Source of the DNA: Alcanivorax sp. S6407
Lineage (GTDB): Bacteria > Pseudomonadota > Gammaproteobacteria > Pseudomonadales > Alcanivoracaceae
Assembly (NCBI RefSeq): GCF_023016115.1
Contig: NZ_JALKBH010000005.1
Span: 124,001-188,000, forward strand
DNA: 64,000 bases
Direction: 5' to 3'
Shown here: positions 1 through 9,031 of the stretch, one piece after another
Numbering within the stretch: the stretch's first letter is position 1
Layout of the letters: each line of letters starts with the position of its first letter
Notes under the pieces: model-generated
Database searches by the model: none
Seen by the model: only the letters and a program-made list of their open reading frames with translations
Told to the model about the DNA's origin: nothing
Position numbers and translations under genes: made by a program

Positions 1-336
1 GACCTCTGGCATGTCGGAGAGCAGCTCTACCAGTAGCTTGTTGTTTTTCTCGTCGCTGGCGCCGACGCCGGCAAAGCGTGCGGAGAAAACGCCGGGTGCG
101 CCGCGCAGGGCCGCCACCTGGATGCCGGAATCATCGGCAATAGCGGGCAGGCCGGTGTATTTGCAGGCGTTGCGGGCCTTGATGATGGCGTTTTCCACAA
201 AGGTGGTGCCGGTCTCATCCGCTTCCGGCACCTCAAACTCGCTTTGCGCCACTACCTCAATATTCAGCGGCGCGAGTAGTTGCTGAAGTTCAGCGAGTTT
301 CTTCTTGTTGCCGGAGGCGAGGACTAGCTTTTCCAA
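1..336 (-). CDS. rdgB: RdgB/HAM1 non-canonical purine NTP pyrophosphatase (partial)
   Basis: This enzyme hydrolyses ITP, XTP and dITP to monophosphates and keeps deaminated purines out of nucleic acids. Only the first 112 residues lie in the window; the gene leaves through the left edge. The N-terminal family motif LASGNKKKLAEL is present, followed by TTFVENAIIKARN and ADDSG, which are substrate and metal-binding hallmarks. The start is a TTG at 334-336 with AAGGAG six bases upstream; a GTG slightly further up is in another frame. It follows metX-metW on the same strand, the neighbourhood also seen in Pseudomonas. The 3' end cannot be judged. Confidence 0.93.
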   Translation of the reverse strand, partial: MEKLVLASGNKKKLAELQQLLAPLNIEVVAQSEFEVPEADETGTTFVENAIIKARNACKYTGLPAIADDSGIQVAALRGAPGVFSARFAGVGASDEKNNKLLVELLSDMPEV

Positions 337-363
337 TTTTCACTCCTTGGGTCGTTCGCAGCA

Positions 364-497
364 TGCATCACGCAACACGCTTCACGCTAAAAACAGGGCT
401 CCGATCTTTGCCTGCGTTTGGGCGCGGAGACGACGCTACACTCTGGGCAGGGTACCTTCCGCGTTGTTGCATGATGCGTGGTGCGTGCAGCGGCTCT
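364..497. repeat. Heptad-repeat element, ACGCAAC type, at metW 3' end
   Basis: The left arm at 364-388 has 7-base units of the ATCACGC/AACACGC/TTCACGC type. The right arm has GCATGAT (469), GCGTGGT (476), GCGTGCA (483) and GCGGCTC (490), one base before the metW stop codon (498-500). The two arms are inverted relative to each other around a core of about 80 bases. It fills most of the rdgB-metW gap. See the finding on stop-codon-linked heptad repeats. Confidence 0.75.
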
Positions 498-1088
498 TTA
501 TGCCTTCACCCGGTAAATCGCGATTTCCCCGAACAGATTCGGCCACAGCTTGGCCAGGAAACCGCTGCGATGGTGGCGGTTGATCACCTGGCGTTCGAGG
601 ATCTGCACGTTGTGCTTGCGGCAGTGGGTCTCGAAATCCTGCACGGTACACAGGTGGATGTTGGGTGTGTTGTACCACTGGTAGGGAAGTGCCGACGACA
701 CCGGCATGCGCCCCTTGAATGCCAGGTAGCTGCGTACCCACCAGTGGCCGAAATTCGGGAAGGTGATGATCGCTTCACGACCTACCCGCACCATTTCGTT
801 GAGAATCTGGTCGGGGCGGAGCACCGCCTGCAGGGCCTGGGTCATCACTACATAATCGAAACGGCCATCCTGAAAGTTGCCGAGTCCGCTGTCGAGATCC
901 TGTTCCAGCACGTTGACGCCTTTTTCAAAACAGGCCGCCAGGTTGTCCTGGTTGATCTCCAGGCCATAGCCGCGGGTTTGCTTGTGCTCGCCCAGCCAGG
1001 CCAGCAGGGTGCCATCGCCACAGCCAAGGTCAAGCAGGGTGGCGCCTTGGGGAATCCAGTCGCTGATCAGTTGCAGGTCATCACGCAT
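498..1088 (-). CDS. metW: MetW, methionine biosynthesis methyltransferase-fold protein
   Basis: A 196-residue protein with a class I SAM-methyltransferase fold; the glycine motif [15 protein letters not shown] is near residue 20. MetW accompanies MetX in many proteobacteria and is thought to act with it in homoserine acylation. The start ATG (1086-1088) reads [12 protein letters not shown] and overlaps the end of metX by eight bases (ATGCGTGA), so translation is probably coupled. An upstream in-frame extension inside metX lacks support. The ending EIAIYRVKA is typical of the family. A heptad-repeat arm abuts the stop codon. Confidence 0.93.
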   Translation of the reverse strand: MRDDLQLISDWIPQGATLLDLGCGDGTLLAWLGEHKQTRGYGLEINQDNLAACFEKGVNVLEQDLDSGLGNFQDGRFDYVVMTQALQAVLRPDQILNEMVRVGREAIITFPNFGHWWVRSYLAFKGRMPVSSALPYQWYNTPNIHLCTVQDFETHCRKHNVQILERQVINRHHRSGFLAKLWPNLFGEIAIYRVKA

Positions 1089-2259
1089 TGGTGTTCTCCA
1101 CAGTGTTGACGCCGCTCTCCACTTCATTGGCGACCCGGTGCATATAGGCACCGAACAGCTTCACGTATTCCGGGATGTCCAGCAGGAAGGCGTCATGCCC
1201 CTTGGGGGTGTCGATTTCCGCATAGCTCACATCACGGCCGGCATGTACCAGGCCGTCAACAATTTCGCGGCTGCGTTCCGGTGCAAAGCGCCAGTCCGAG
1301 GTGAAGGACATGATCAGGAACTTGCAGCTGGGCTGGGCCAGGGCGGTTTCCAGGTTGTCTTCGAATTCCCGGGCCGGATCAAAGTAATCCAGCGCCTTGG
1401 TCATCAGCAGGTAGGTGTTGGCGTCGAAGTTGCGCGAAAACACCTCGCCCTGATGGCGCAGGTAGGACTCCACCTGGAATTCCACGTCGAAACCGTAATG
1501 AAAGCGCCCGGCACGTAAGTCGCGACCGAACTTCATGCGCATGGCGTCATCACTGAGGTAGGTGATGTGCCCGACCATGCGCGCCAGGATCAGCCCCTGG
1601 CGGGGGTAAGTGTCGTGCAGGTAGTAGCGTCCACCGTGAAAATTCGGATCGGTAAGGATCGACTGGCGGGCCACTTCGTTGAAGGCAATATTCTGTGCCG
1701 ACAGTTTCGGTGCTGCCGCGATGACCACGGAATGGCTGAGTCGCTCCGGGTAATCAATGGACCATTGCAGCGCCTGCATGCCGCCCATGCTGCCGCCGAT
1801 GACCGCGGCCCAGCGCTGGATTCCCAATACATCGGCCAGCCGTACCTGGCTGTTGACCCAGTCCTTGATGGTCATCATCGGGAAGTCCGGGCCCCAGGGC
1901 TGGCCGGTTTCCGGATTGATGGAGGAAGGGCCGGACGAGCCGTGGCAGCCGCCCAGATTATTCAGGCACACCACGAAGAAGCGATTGGTATCGATAACCT
2001 TGCCGGGGCCAATACAGGTATCCCACCAGCCGGGACGTTTGTCATCCTCGCTGTGATAACCCGCGGCATGATGGTGGCCGGACAGGGCGTGGCAGATCAG
2101 CACGGCGTTGGAGGCGTTGCTGTTAAGGGTGCCATAGGTTTCGTATACCAGATCGTAGGCAGGCAGCGTCCGCCCACACTCCAGTTCGAGAGGGGTGTCG
2201 AAATGATGGGTTTTCGGCTCAACCAGCCCGACGGAATCGGCAGGGATCTGTTGCGGCAT
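1081..2259 (-). CDS. metX: MetX homoserine O-acyltransferase
   Basis: An alpha/beta-hydrolase-fold enzyme that acylates homoserine (acetyl or succinyl; the donor cannot be settled by eye), the first committed step of methionine synthesis. The 392-residue form starting [12 protein letters not shown] fits the family. The nucleophile elbow [10 protein letters not shown] (Ser near residue 156) and the catalytic His in [11 protein letters not shown] near the C-terminus are both visible. Its product can feed the MetY-type sulfhydrylase at 25.8 kb, implying direct sulfhydrylation. It overlaps metW by eight bases. The leader contains a strong hairpin (2302-2327). Confidence 0.93.
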   Translation of the reverse strand: MPQQIPADSVGLVEPKTHHFDTPLELECGRTLPAYDLVYETYGTLNSNASNAVLICHALSGHHHAAGYHSEDDKRPGWWDTCIGPGKVIDTNRFFVVCLNNLGGCHGSSGPSSINPETGQPWGPDFPMMTIKDWVNSQVRLADVLGIQRWAAVIGGSMGGMQALQWSIDYPERLSHSVVIAAAPKLSAQNIAFNEVARQSILTDPNFHGGRYYLHDTYPRQGLILARMVGHITYLSDDAMRMKFGRDLRAGRFHYGFDVEFQVESYLRHQGEVFSRNFDANTYLLMTKALDYFDPAREFEDNLETALAQPSCKFLIMSFTSDWRFAPERSREIVDGLVHAGRDVSYAEIDTPKGHDAFLLDIPEYVKLFGAYMHRVANEVESGVNTVENTNA

Positions 2260-2290
2260 GATGACTCGCTTGCGTCTGTTGCCGCAAAGT

Positions 2291-2327
2291 CTAAAGCCCG
2301 CCCGGTGGCCGTGCAATCGGCCACCGG
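2291..2327 (-). terminator. Hairpin between the 2.3-2.9 kb gene and metX
   Basis: A perfect 9-bp inverted repeat, CCGGTGGCC (2302-2310) and GGCCACCGG (2319-2327), with an 8-base loop. Read on the minus strand it is followed by GCGGGCTTTAGACTTT, a weak U-tract, so it could terminate the upstream gene (2347-2862). It also lies in the metX leader, so a leader-regulatory role is possible. Confidence 0.45.
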
Positions 2328-2346
2328 CGAGAACGCAGTCTCAGGA

Positions 2347-2862
2347 TCAGGTCAGCGGGCTGTAATTGGCTTCTTCATGATGCTGGCGCACGTCAATGTA
2401 GTCATCCAGAGCCTGATGAACCTGATTGCGCTGTACCTTGCGATCCACATCCACGATGACAAGATAGTTGCCGTTTTTAACCGACTGCACATAAGGCTCA
2501 AGGTGGTGATTGGGATGGGAAATGCCGCGCAGACCACCCACCCAGGCACCAAAGCAGGTGAAGAACAGGGCAGTAAGTGCCCAGATACCCAGGTGTGCAT
2601 CGATGCCCCAGGGATCCGCGAAGGCCAGCGCGTAACCGGCGATCAGGCCAATCACAAACCCCCGTGTGGCGCCGCTGTAGCCGTCAGCCATCAGATCGGT
2701 ATCCTCCCAGGGAGTGGTGCTGTTGATGCCCAGACGTTCCAGCTCGCCATTGTCCCGGGCCATCACATGAATGCGGTCACCGCCGAAGCCGGCCCCATCG
2801 AGACGGCCAATAGCGGTGCGTACCTGCTGAAGATTGGGGACGAGATAGTAGATTCTGTACAT
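2347..2862 (-). CDS. Predicted small membrane protein, general-stress-like
   Basis: A 171-residue protein. The N-terminal 45 residues (YYLVPNLQQVRTAIGRL, then GAGFGGDRIHVMAR) resemble the short alpha/beta segment of YflT/DUF1269-type stress proteins. Two hydrophobic segments follow at about residues 66-84 and 92-114, and the C-terminal part (NGNYLVIVDVDRKVQRNQVHQAL) could pack against the first. Function is unknown. GGAGGG precedes the ATG at good distance. It is separated from metX by a hairpin, so it is probably its own transcription unit. Confidence 0.6.
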   Translation of the reverse strand: MYRIYYLVPNLQQVRTAIGRLDGAGFGGDRIHVMARDNGELERLGINSTTPWEDTDLMADGYSGATRGFVIGLIAGYALAFADPWGIDAHLGIWALTALFFTCFGAWVGGLRGISHPNHHLEPYVQSVKNGNYLVIVDVDRKVQRNQVHQALDDYIDVRQHHEEANYSPLT

Positions 2863-2951
2863 GCGCGATTCCCTCCTTCGTAATGAATGACTCTACGCTA
2901 GGCTTGGGAAAGTGAAGGATTGATCAAAAGGTGATCAGGAACAGGTGAAGA

Positions 2952-4253
2952 ATGGCAAATCGTGAATTACTGGAGCGGTTGTATGCCCAAGTGGCCAATG
3001 ATGAGGATGCTCGCACCTGCAAGGACATCAGCGAGGAAGCGTGTCGCGAGGTGCCGGGAAATTTCTTCCGCATCATTACCGCCAATGCACTGACCAAGAT
3101 TGGCGATCTGTTGATCAACCCCAAGACGGTACTGGCGTGGTTGATCACCGCAGTGGGTGCGCCAGCCTGGCTGGCCGGATTTCTGGTGCCGATTCGTGAA
3201 TCCGGCTCGCTGATCCCGCAGCTGATGATCGGGGCGCTGGTGCGTCGCTATCCGGTGCGCAAGGGGTTCTGGGTGCTGGGGTCGGCACTGCAGGGACTGG
3301 CGGTGCTGGGCATGGGGGTAGCGGTGTGGATGCTGGAGGGGATGCAGGCGGGCGTGGCCATCATCGCGCTGTTGATCCTGTTCAGTATCAGTCGGGGCTT
3401 CTGCTCCGTGGCCATGAAGGATGTGCAGGGCAAGTGTATCCCCAAGTCCCGTCGCGGAAGGCTTACAGGTCTTTCTGCCACCCTGTCAGGGGCGATCACG
3501 TTTGCGCTCTCGCTGGTGATTTTCCAGGGTGACGATGACCCCAGTCGGGGTTTTTATACGGCGCTGCTGGCAGGTGCCGGGGTGGCCTGGCTGGTGGCGG
3601 CCTGGGTCTTTCTGACCGTGGACGAATATCCGGGGGCCAGTGAAGGGGGGCACAATGCCTTCCGGGAAGCCATTGCCAGCCTGCGTCTGCTGAAGACCGA
3701 CGCCCCTTTTCGTCGTTTTGTGCTGACCCGCGCGTTGTTGATGTCTTCGTCGCTGGCATCCCCCTTCCTGGTGTTGCTGGCCCAGGATCAATCCTCCCTG
3801 CCATTGTTGCTGGGCGGCTTCGTGCTGGCTTCCAGTCTGGCCAGTACCGTCAGTGCCACGGTCTGGGGCTACATGGCCGACACTTCCAGCCGCAATGTGA
3901 TGATTCGTGGTGGCGGTATGGCGGCGTTCATCTGCATGCTGGCAGGCAGCTTTGCCCTGTGGGGGCCAGCGGTGTCATGGCTGCACTGGTTGTTTCCCAT
4001 TGCCTACTTTGTGCTGGCCATTGCCCACGCCGGAATCCGTATTGGCCGCAAGACCTATCTGGTGGATATGGCCGGCGGGACCAAACGCACTGATTACACC
4101 TCGGTGAGCAATACCGTGATTGGCGTATTGTTGCTGGTGGTAGGGGCCTTCAGTGCGGCGGTGGCTACCCTTGGCAATGACTGGGCGCTGCTGGTGCTGG
4201 GTGTGATGGGGGCGGTAGGGGTGTTCAGTGCCTTGTCGCTGGATGATGTGTAG
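2952..4253 (+). CDS. MFS-type transporter
   Basis: A 433-residue integral membrane protein with about twelve hydrophobic segments, the first starting near residue 55 after a hydrophilic N-terminal stretch (MANRELLERLYAQVANDEDA). A basic cytoplasmic loop after the second helix (RRYPVRKGF) and KDVQGKCIPKSRRGRLTG between helices 4 and 5 resemble MFS loop motifs. The substrate cannot be inferred. A possible ribosome site AGGTGAAGA precedes the ATG. It stands alone; a heptad-repeat element begins right after its stop codon. Confidence 0.75.
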   Translation: MANRELLERLYAQVANDEDARTCKDISEEACREVPGNFFRIITANALTKIGDLLINPKTVLAWLITAVGAPAWLAGFLVPIRESGSLIPQLMIGALVRRYPVRKGFWVLGSALQGLAVLGMGVAVWMLEGMQAGVAIIALLILFSISRGFCSVAMKDVQGKCIPKSRRGRLTGLSATLSGAITFALSLVIFQGDDDPSRGFYTALLAGAGVAWLVAAWVFLTVDEYPGASEGGHNAFREAIASLRLLKTDAPFRRFVLTRALLMSSSLASPFLVLLAQDQSSLPLLLGGFVLASSLASTVSATVWGYMADTSSRNVMIRGGGMAAFICMLAGSFALWGPAVSWLHWLFPIAYFVLAIAHAGIRIGRKTYLVDMAGGTKRTDYTSVSNTVIGVLLLVVGAFSAAVATLGNDWALLVLGVMGAVGVFSALSLDDV

Positions 4254-4466
4254 GGGCGAGCCTCAAGCTACAAGCTACAACGCGGGAACCGGTTTTGAGT
4301 TTAACGGCTGGCGTCGTGCTCCGCGCTGAGAGGCGAAAAGAAAAACCTCACATGGCCTTCGGCCTGAGTATGAGCTGCCTGTCATGTCTGTTCGTGCGCG
4401 CGGTGTCAGAGGCTACAGGTTGGTCGCAATATTTCCTCGGCGTGTAGCTTGAAGCTTGCGGCTTTC
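4254..4466. repeat. Heptad-repeat element, AGCTNCA type, after the MFS gene
   Basis: The left arm starts ten bases after the TAG: CAAGCTA, CAAGCTA, CAACGCG in strict 7-base register (4264-4284). The right arm at 4443-4464 is the inverse type (TAGCTTG, AAGCTTG, CGGCTTT). The core carries GTGCTCCGCGCTGAG, nearly identical to the core at 5217-5231 in the next copy. The stretch up to 4553 otherwise shows only the promoter region of the next gene. Confidence 0.75.
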
Positions 4467-4553
4467 CAAATCCTTGATGTGAATCCGGGTGCCGAGGCGT
4501 GCAATCGGGGTATGATCATCTGCTTGTCATATTGGAACAGGGAAGGATAAAGA

Positions 4554-5153
4554 ATGAAAAAAATCGTGATGGCCAGTGCATTACTTTTGTCGACTGGGCT
4601 GGTTCAGGCTGAGGAGGCTGAGGCGCGTCTGCTGCTGGGGGGCGCTCTCTCGATCGATAGCAGTAATTTTGCCGAGGAGCTGGATGATGATCTGGCCGCC
4701 TTCGGATTAGAGGCGGACGATGACAGTGGTTTGGCAATTGGCCTTGACCTCCACGCGGGCCTGAGTTTCATGGAGGCTTCCAGCATCCGGCTGGGCTATC
4801 GTAAATTTGGTCAGCAGTCGGCAGAAGTCACGCAACCGGGCTTCCTTGGCTCGGTGACAGCGGAGCTGGATGCGGATGGCCTTTATGCCGCCGCGGATTT
4901 GTTGTTCCCGGTAAATGACAGCTTTTATCTCGGCGGTACCATAGGCATGCAGGCCTGGGATATCGACCTGGATGTGGAAGGGTTCTCGGAAAGCGAGGAT
5001 GGCAGTGACCTGTTTTACGGTCTGATCGGCAAGGTGCTGTTCAATGACAAGAGTGGTGCTGTGACCATGTCGGTTAACCGCTACAGCTTTGATCTGGATG
5101 GTTCAGACCTGGAATACACTCCGATTTCTGTGGGTGTTGAAATTTTCCTGTAG
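4554..5153 (+). CDS. Predicted outer-membrane beta-barrel protein
   Basis: A 199-residue protein with a clear Sec signal peptide (MKKIVMASALLLSTGLVQA, then EEAEARL). The mature part alternates polar and hydrophobic residues and shows repeated barrel-like strands (SSIRLGYRKFG, ADGLYAAADLLFPV, DSFYLGGTIGMQAW, GAVTMSVNRYSF), ending ISVGVEIFL with a hydrophobic C-terminal strand. It is acidic in its loops. Length suits an eight-strand OmpA/OmpW-like barrel. GGAAGG lies nine bases before the ATG. Ligand or role is unknown. Confidence 0.7.
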   Translation: MKKIVMASALLLSTGLVQAEEAEARLLLGGALSIDSSNFAEELDDDLAAFGLEADDDSGLAIGLDLHAGLSFMEASSIRLGYRKFGQQSAEVTQPGFLGSVTAELDADGLYAAADLLFPVNDSFYLGGTIGMQAWDIDLDVEGFSESEDGSDLFYGLIGKVLFNDKSGAVTMSVNRYSFDLDGSDLEYTPISVGVEIFL

Positions 5154-5314
5154 CCCTGCGAGCGGCAAGCCTCAAGCTACAACGCGGGATGATGTTGTTG
5201 CCAGCTGGGTAATGCGGTGCTCCGCGCTCAGCGCTGCATTGAGTCGCGGGCATGGCATACCAGGTTGCAGTGACCTTGCCCGCGCCTTTTAGCTTGAAGC
5301 TTGTCGCTTGCAGC
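5154..5314. repeat. Heptad-repeat element between two convergent genes
   Basis: Left units CGAGCGG, CAAGCCT, CAAGCTA, CAACGCG begin five bases after the barrel-protein stop. Right units AGCTTGA (5291), AGCTTGT (5298) and CGCTTGC (5305), then AGC, run directly into the trmB stop codon (TCA, 5315-5317). So one element joins the ends of both genes. The core repeats the GTGCTCCGCGCT box of the 4.3 kb copy. Confidence 0.8.
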
Positions 5315-6031
5315 TCAATGTTTCTCGAACAGCAAATCCCAGACGCCATGCCCCAGTCGTTCGCCGCGGCGTTCGAACTTGGTTTCCGGACGCCAGTCCG
5401 GGCGTGGGGAGAACTGGCCAGCGCCGGCCAGATTGGTAAAGCCTTCGGCTGCGTTCATCACTTCCATCATGTGCTCGGAATAATTTTCCCAGTCTGTGGC
5501 CATGTGTAACACGCCACCGGGTTTGAGCTTCTGGTGAACCCGTTGCACCCAGGCCGGTTGCACAATGCGGCGCTTGTGATGCTTTTTCTTGTGCCAGGGA
5601 TCGGGGAAGTACAGCTGCACCCGGGCCAGACTATTGTCGGGGATGCACAGCTCCAGAATTTCCACTGCATCGTCGCAATAGCTGCGCAGGTTGGTCAGCG
5701 CCTGTTGCTCGATTTCCATCAGCAGGGCGCCGACGCCGGGGCGATGCACCTCAATGCCGATGAAATCTTTTTCCGGATCGGCCTTGGCCATGGCGGCCAG
5801 GGACTGGCCCATGCCGTAGCCGATTTCCAGTACCCGGTCCGCATCACGGCCAAACACGGTTTGTGGATCCAGCGGCCCCTGATCCCGCTCAAGGCCGAAA
5901 GTGGGCCAGAGTTTATCCAGGGCATTGCGCTGCCCGGTGGTCAGCCGGCCTTCCCGAAGCACAAAGCTGCGCACCTTGCGCATGACCTTGCCGGTTTCCG
6001 GGTCCTTGTCCTGTTTGATGAAATCGAGCAT
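5315..6031 (-). CDS. trmB: tRNA (guanine-N7-)-methyltransferase TrmB
   Basis: TrmB methylates N7 of G46 in the variable loop of tRNAs using SAM. The 238-residue length matches the family. The SAM site [16 protein letters not shown] lies near residue 70, followed by [15 protein letters not shown]; the catalytic-region motif [18 protein letters not shown] is complete. The N-terminal extension [14 protein letters not shown] is standard in gammaproteobacteria. A heptad-repeat arm ends exactly at the stop. It belongs to the conserved rdgB-trmB-thiG-rpoH neighbourhood. Confidence 0.95.
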   Translation of the reverse strand: MLDFIKQDKDPETGKVMRKVRSFVLREGRLTTGQRNALDKLWPTFGLERDQGPLDPQTVFGRDADRVLEIGYGMGQSLAAMAKADPEKDFIGIEVHRPGVGALLMEIEQQALTNLRSYCDDAVEILELCIPDNSLARVQLYFPDPWHKKKHHKRRIVQPAWVQRVHQKLKPGGVLHMATDWENYSEHMMEVMNAAEGFTNLAGAGQFSPRPDWRPETKFERRGERLGHGVWDLLFEKH

Positions 6032-6235
6032 GGGAATTCAGCTACACGTTAAATGTGGAAAGGCGCATTGGCAGGCAGTGCGCTCCTGGTAGGTGGCGAT
6101 TGTAGCAGAAAGCGGGGGAAAGACCTGTTCACGTGGTGTTCATGGGCAGTGCCCGATGCTTTGCATGGAAGAGCATTCTTCCCCAATACTTACCCCTGGC
6201 ACTGACCCTCCCCCGGCAGTGCCATTTTTTTGGGC

Positions 6236-6345
6236 CGCTCTGCGGCTGCATCACGCTTCACGCAACAAGCAACACGCAAAAAACCAAGCCCTCCGTGAGC
6301 CGGATGTTTTGCGTGTTGCTTGCTGCGTGCTGCGTGCTGCGTCTC
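6236..6345. repeat. Heptad-repeat element, ACGCAAC type, at thiG 3' end
   Basis: Left arm units GCTGCAT, CACGCTT, CACGCAA, CAAGCAA, CACGCAA occupy 6244-6278. Right arm units GCGTGTT (6311), GCTTGCT (6318), GCGTGCT (6325), GCGTGCT (6332) and GCGTCTC (6339) end exactly at the thiG stop codon (TTA at 6346). A CCGCTCTGCGG box precedes the left arm. The 314-base gap between thiG and trmB holds nothing else recognisable. Confidence 0.8.
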
Positions 6346-7125
6346 TTACCTGCTCAACCCATCCAGGGGTGAGGACGCGGAAGCGTAGGCCTTGCGGGGC
6401 ATGCGGCCGGCGAGGAAGGATTCGCGGCCGGCTTCGATGGCTTTCTTCATGGCAGAGGCCATCAGTACCGGCTTCCGGGCGTGGGCCACGGCGGAGTTGA
6501 GCAGCACGCCGTCGCAACCCATTTCCATGGCGATGGCGGCATCAGAGGCGGTGCCTACACCGGCATCGACGATGATCGGGATGTTGGCTTCTTCCATGAT
6601 CAGGCGAATATTGTGCGGGTTGAGGATACCCAGACCGGAGCCAATCAGTGAGCCCAGCGGCATTACGGCCACGCAGCCCATGTCTTCCAGTTCTTTTGCC
6701 ACGATGGGGTCGTCGTTGGTGTAAACCATCACCTTGAAACCGTCATCGATGAGTTCTTTTGCGGCCTGAACGGTGTGGATGATATTTGGATACAGGGTCT
6801 TCTGATCACCCAGCACTTCCAGTTTTACCAGGTCGTGGCCATCCAGCAGCTCCCGGGCCAGCTTGCAGCAACGCACTGCTTCTTCGGCGGTATAGCAACC
6901 CGCGGTGTTGGGCAGGATGGTGTACTTGTCCGGGGTGATGTAATCGAGCAGGTTGGGCTCGTCGGCGTTCTGGCCAATATTGGTACGGCGAATGGCCACG
7001 GTGACGATCTCGGCGCCACTGGTTTCGATGGCGTCGCGGGTCTCGTCGAAATCCTTGTACTTGCCGGTGCCGATCAGCAGGCGGGAGGAATAAGTTTTTC
7101 CGGCGATGGTAAGCAGATCGGACAT
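6346..7125 (-). CDS. thiG: Thiazole synthase ThiG
   Basis: ThiG condenses 1-deoxy-D-xylulose 5-phosphate, dehydroglycine and ThiS-thiocarboxylate into the thiazole phosphate of thiamine. The protein is 259 residues from [23 protein letters not shown]. Visible hallmarks are the Schiff-base lysine region [16 protein letters not shown], the phosphate-binding [14 protein letters not shown] and the C-terminal [18 protein letters not shown]. The longer in-frame ORF would start inside the gap to thiS and is not needed. It follows thiS on the same strand after 55 bases. Confidence 0.96.
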   Translation of the reverse strand: MSDLLTIAGKTYSSRLLIGTGKYKDFDETRDAIETSGAEIVTVAIRRTNIGQNADEPNLLDYITPDKYTILPNTAGCYTAEEAVRCCKLARELLDGHDLVKLEVLGDQKTLYPNIIHTVQAAKELIDDGFKVMVYTNDDPIVAKELEDMGCVAVMPLGSLIGSGLGILNPHNIRLIMEEANIPIIVDAGVGTASDAAIAMEMGCDGVLLNSAVAHARKPVLMASAMKKAIEAGRESFLAGRMPRKAYASASSPLDGLSR

Positions 7126-7180
7126 GGGGGCCTCAAAATATCGGTGAGTAATTGATAGACATGGCTCGGTGACGCGGCGC

Positions 7181-7378
7181 TCAGCCCCCGCCGATGGCGT
7201 GGACAATTTCCACCACATCGCCTTCGTTCAGGGTGAATTCGCCATGCTGGCTCTTGGGGATGATTTCCCGGTTCACTTCCACGGCCAGGCGTCGGCCGGT
7301 GAGTTCCAGCTGGGTAACCAGATCGGCAATGGTGGTGCCGGTCAGGGTGAGCGTATCGCCATTTACGGTGAGCTTCAT
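7181..7378 (-). CDS. thiS: Sulfur carrier protein ThiS
   Basis: A 65-residue ubiquitin-fold sulfur carrier whose C-terminal glycine is thiocarboxylated and gives sulfur to ThiG. It starts [12 protein letters not shown] and ends [10 protein letters not shown]; the terminal Gly-Gly needed for activation is present, with an extra preceding Gly. [11 protein letters not shown] is the usual central motif. It precedes thiG and follows the DUF423 gene by eight bases, so the three are likely one transcript. Confidence 0.94.
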   Translation of the reverse strand: MKLTVNGDTLTLTGTTIADLVTQLELTGRRLAVEVNREIIPKSQHGEFTLNEGDVVEIVHAIGGG

Positions 7379-7386
7379 GATTTCGA

Positions 7387-7755
7387 TCAAGCGTGTTTGA
7401 AAAGGGACCAGGCCAGCATCAGCCAGCCGATGATCAGGGCAGTGCCGCCCAGCGGGGTAATGGCGCCAAGCCATTTCTGCCCGCTGAGCACCAGTACGTA
7501 CAGGCTACCACTGAATACCACCATGCCGGCAAACATCACCCAGCCCGCGGTGACCATGCTGGAAGCGCCGAAGGTTTTGGCCAGCAGTCCGGTCAGCAGC
7601 AGTGCCAGGGCATGATAAAAATGGTATTCGCTGGCGGTGGACCAGGTGGCGAGCAGGGATTCGTCGACACGGGCTTTCAGGCCATGGGCACCAAAGGCGC
7701 CGAGGGTTACGGCCAGCGCGCCGTTGATGGCGCCGAGAACAAGCAGAATTTTCAT
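7387..7755 (-). CDS. DUF423 family membrane protein
   Basis: A 122-residue integral membrane protein with four hydrophobic helices. The N-terminus LGAINGALAVTLGAFGAHGL is the signature of DUF423 (E. coli YgdD type), followed by YHFYHALALLL and a final helix ending LMLAWSLFKHA. Biochemical role is unknown. It heads the thiS-thiG unit (eight-base gap to thiS), although a functional link with thiamine is not established. Confidence 0.85.
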   Translation of the reverse strand: MKILLVLGAINGALAVTLGAFGAHGLKARVDESLLATWSTASEYHFYHALALLLTGLLAKTFGASSMVTAGWVMFAGMVVFSGSLYVLVLSGQKWLGAITPLGGTALIIGWLMLAWSLFKHA

Positions 7756-7838
7756 TCAGGACTCCGCAGTGGCGGTCAGAACGGGTGCCGCCTCGGGCTG
7801 CACAGTGTACCGGAATTCTTTCGCCGGCGGGTATATTC

Positions 7839-7850
7839 GGGGGGGGGGGG
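7839..7850. other. G12 homopolymer upstream of the DUF423 gene
   Basis: Twelve consecutive G residues, followed by TT and four more G. The tract lies about 84 bases upstream of the DUF423 start codon (opposite-strand C tract for that gene), so it could sit in or near its promoter. Such tracts slip during replication; a possible assembly error should also be kept in mind. Confidence 0.6.
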
Positions 7851-7860
7851 TTGGGGAGTA

Positions 7861-8117
7861 GTTGAAAGTTTAAAGTTGAAAGTTCAAACGCGAGGATGTG
7901 CTGGTGACGAGTTCGGACGGTGTTGCTCCGCGGGCACGGCGTTTCAGGTGTGGCGGTTTGGCGAGAATGGCGGAGATTGGCTTACGCCAATTTCCGCCCT
8001 ACGGTTTCATCATTGGCATCTGGCATCTGGCATCTGGCATCCGCAGAGCGGCCACAAAAAAGCCCCTCGAAGAGGGGCTTTGGCGTGTTACCTGTTGCGT
8101 GATGCGCGTCGCGTCTC
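7861..8117. repeat. Composite heptad repeats, three sequence types, at rpoH 3' end
   Basis: Three different 7-base families occur together: GTTGAAA, GTTTAAA, GTTGAAA, GTTCAAA (7861-7888); GCATCTG three times then GCATCCG (8016-8043) followed by CAGAGCGGCC; and GCGTGTT, ACCTGTT, GCGTGAT, GCGCGTC, GCGTCTC (8083-8117) ending exactly at the rpoH stop codon. The rpoH terminator hairpin is embedded between the second and third sets. No gene is seen in the 362-base gap. Confidence 0.8.
8056..8081 (-). terminator. Rho-independent terminator of rpoH
   Basis: Stem AGCCCCTC (8061-8068) and GAGGGGCT (8072-8079) with a three-base loop; on the minus strand it ends in six T. It lies 37 bases past the rpoH stop codon. 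Confidence 0.85.
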
Positions 8118-8981
8118 TTATGCCGCCATGGCGTTACGCAGCTTCTTGATGGCGTTGTTTTCCAGCTGACGGATGCGCTCGGCGGAGACGCCGTATTCGT
8201 CGGCCAGTTCCTGCAGGGTGGACTTCTGGTCAGCCAGCCAGCGGCGTTCGAGGATGTCGCGGCTGCGGTCGTCCAGTGCCATCAGGGCGGAGCCCAGCTG
8301 GCGGGTTTCCCGGTCCTGCTGGTCCTGCTCGGCGATCAGGTCAGCGGGGTCGCTGTTGTCGCTGTGCAGGTACGCGGCCGGAGACACCACAGTGCTGTCT
8401 TCGTCATCATTGGTGGGACCGTCGAAGCTGGCGTCGTAGGCGCCGAGGCGGCCTTCCATTTCTTTTACCTGGGCCGCGGTCACACCCAGATCATCGGCCA
8501 CGCGCTGGGCTTCTTCCAGGGTCAGGCGACCAAGACGCTTCTTCTGGCCACGCAGGTTGAAGAACAGCTTGCGTTGGGCCTTGGTGGTGGCCACTTTCAC
8601 GATGCGCCAGTTCTTGATCACGTATTCGTGGATTTCTGCCTTGATCCAGTGAACCGCAAAGCTCACCAGGCGAACCCCTTTGGTGGGATCGAAACGTTTC
8701 ACCGCTTTCATCAGGCCCACGTTACCTTCCTGGACCAGGTCGCCCAGTGGCAGGCCGTAGCCAGTGTAGCTGCGAGCGATGTGCACCACGAAACGCAGGT
8801 GAGCCAGCACCAGGTTGCGGGCGGCATCCAGATCCTGTTCGTAGTAGAGGGCCTCAGCCAGTTGGTGTTCTTCGTCTGCGCTGAGTACCGGCACGGCATT
8901 AACGGCTCGCATGTAGGCGTCCAGGTCATTACCCGGTACCGCCAGCGGAAGCGCCTGTGCTTGGAATGAAGGGTTGGTCAT
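8118..8981 (-). CDS. rpoH: RNA polymerase sigma-32 factor RpoH
   Basis: The heat-shock sigma factor directs RNA polymerase to chaperone and protease promoters. The protein is 287 residues from [15 protein letters not shown]. Region 2 shows [19 protein letters not shown], and [22 protein letters not shown]; the RpoH box QRKLFFNLR, specific to this subfamily, is present; region 4 ends [27 protein letters not shown]. The start was placed at the second of two close methionines because GAGGAG lies nine bases upstream. The promoter region carries a perfect CIRCE operator, suggesting HrcA control. It follows the ftsYEX genes in the Pseudomonas-like order. Confidence 0.96.
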   Translation of the reverse strand: MTNPSFQAQALPLAVPGNDLDAYMRAVNAVPVLSADEEHQLAEALYYEQDLDAARNLVLAHLRFVVHIARSYTGYGLPLGDLVQEGNVGLMKAVKRFDPTKGVRLVSFAVHWIKAEIHEYVIKNWRIVKVATTKAQRKLFFNLRGQKKRLGRLTLEEAQRVADDLGVTAAQVKEMEGRLGAYDASFDGPTNDDEDSTVVSPAAYLHSDNSDPADLIAEQDQQDRETRQLGSALMALDDRSRDILERRWLADQKSTLQELADEYGVSAERIRQLENNAIKKLRNAMAA

Positions 8982-9031
8982 GCGCAATGTCTCCTCGTGA
9001 AGACGTCATTTAACTCTGTTTGAGCCCGATA

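Noticed and set aside
2260-2346. SAM riboswitch in the metX leader
   Set aside because: One simple hairpin only; no SAM-I, SAM-II or SAH consensus elements can be recognised.
6093-6517. ORFs reading ASRNKQHAKNQA and similar in the trmB-thiG gap
   Set aside because: They are translations of heptad repeats, which keep frames open because 21 bases equal seven codons; not genes.
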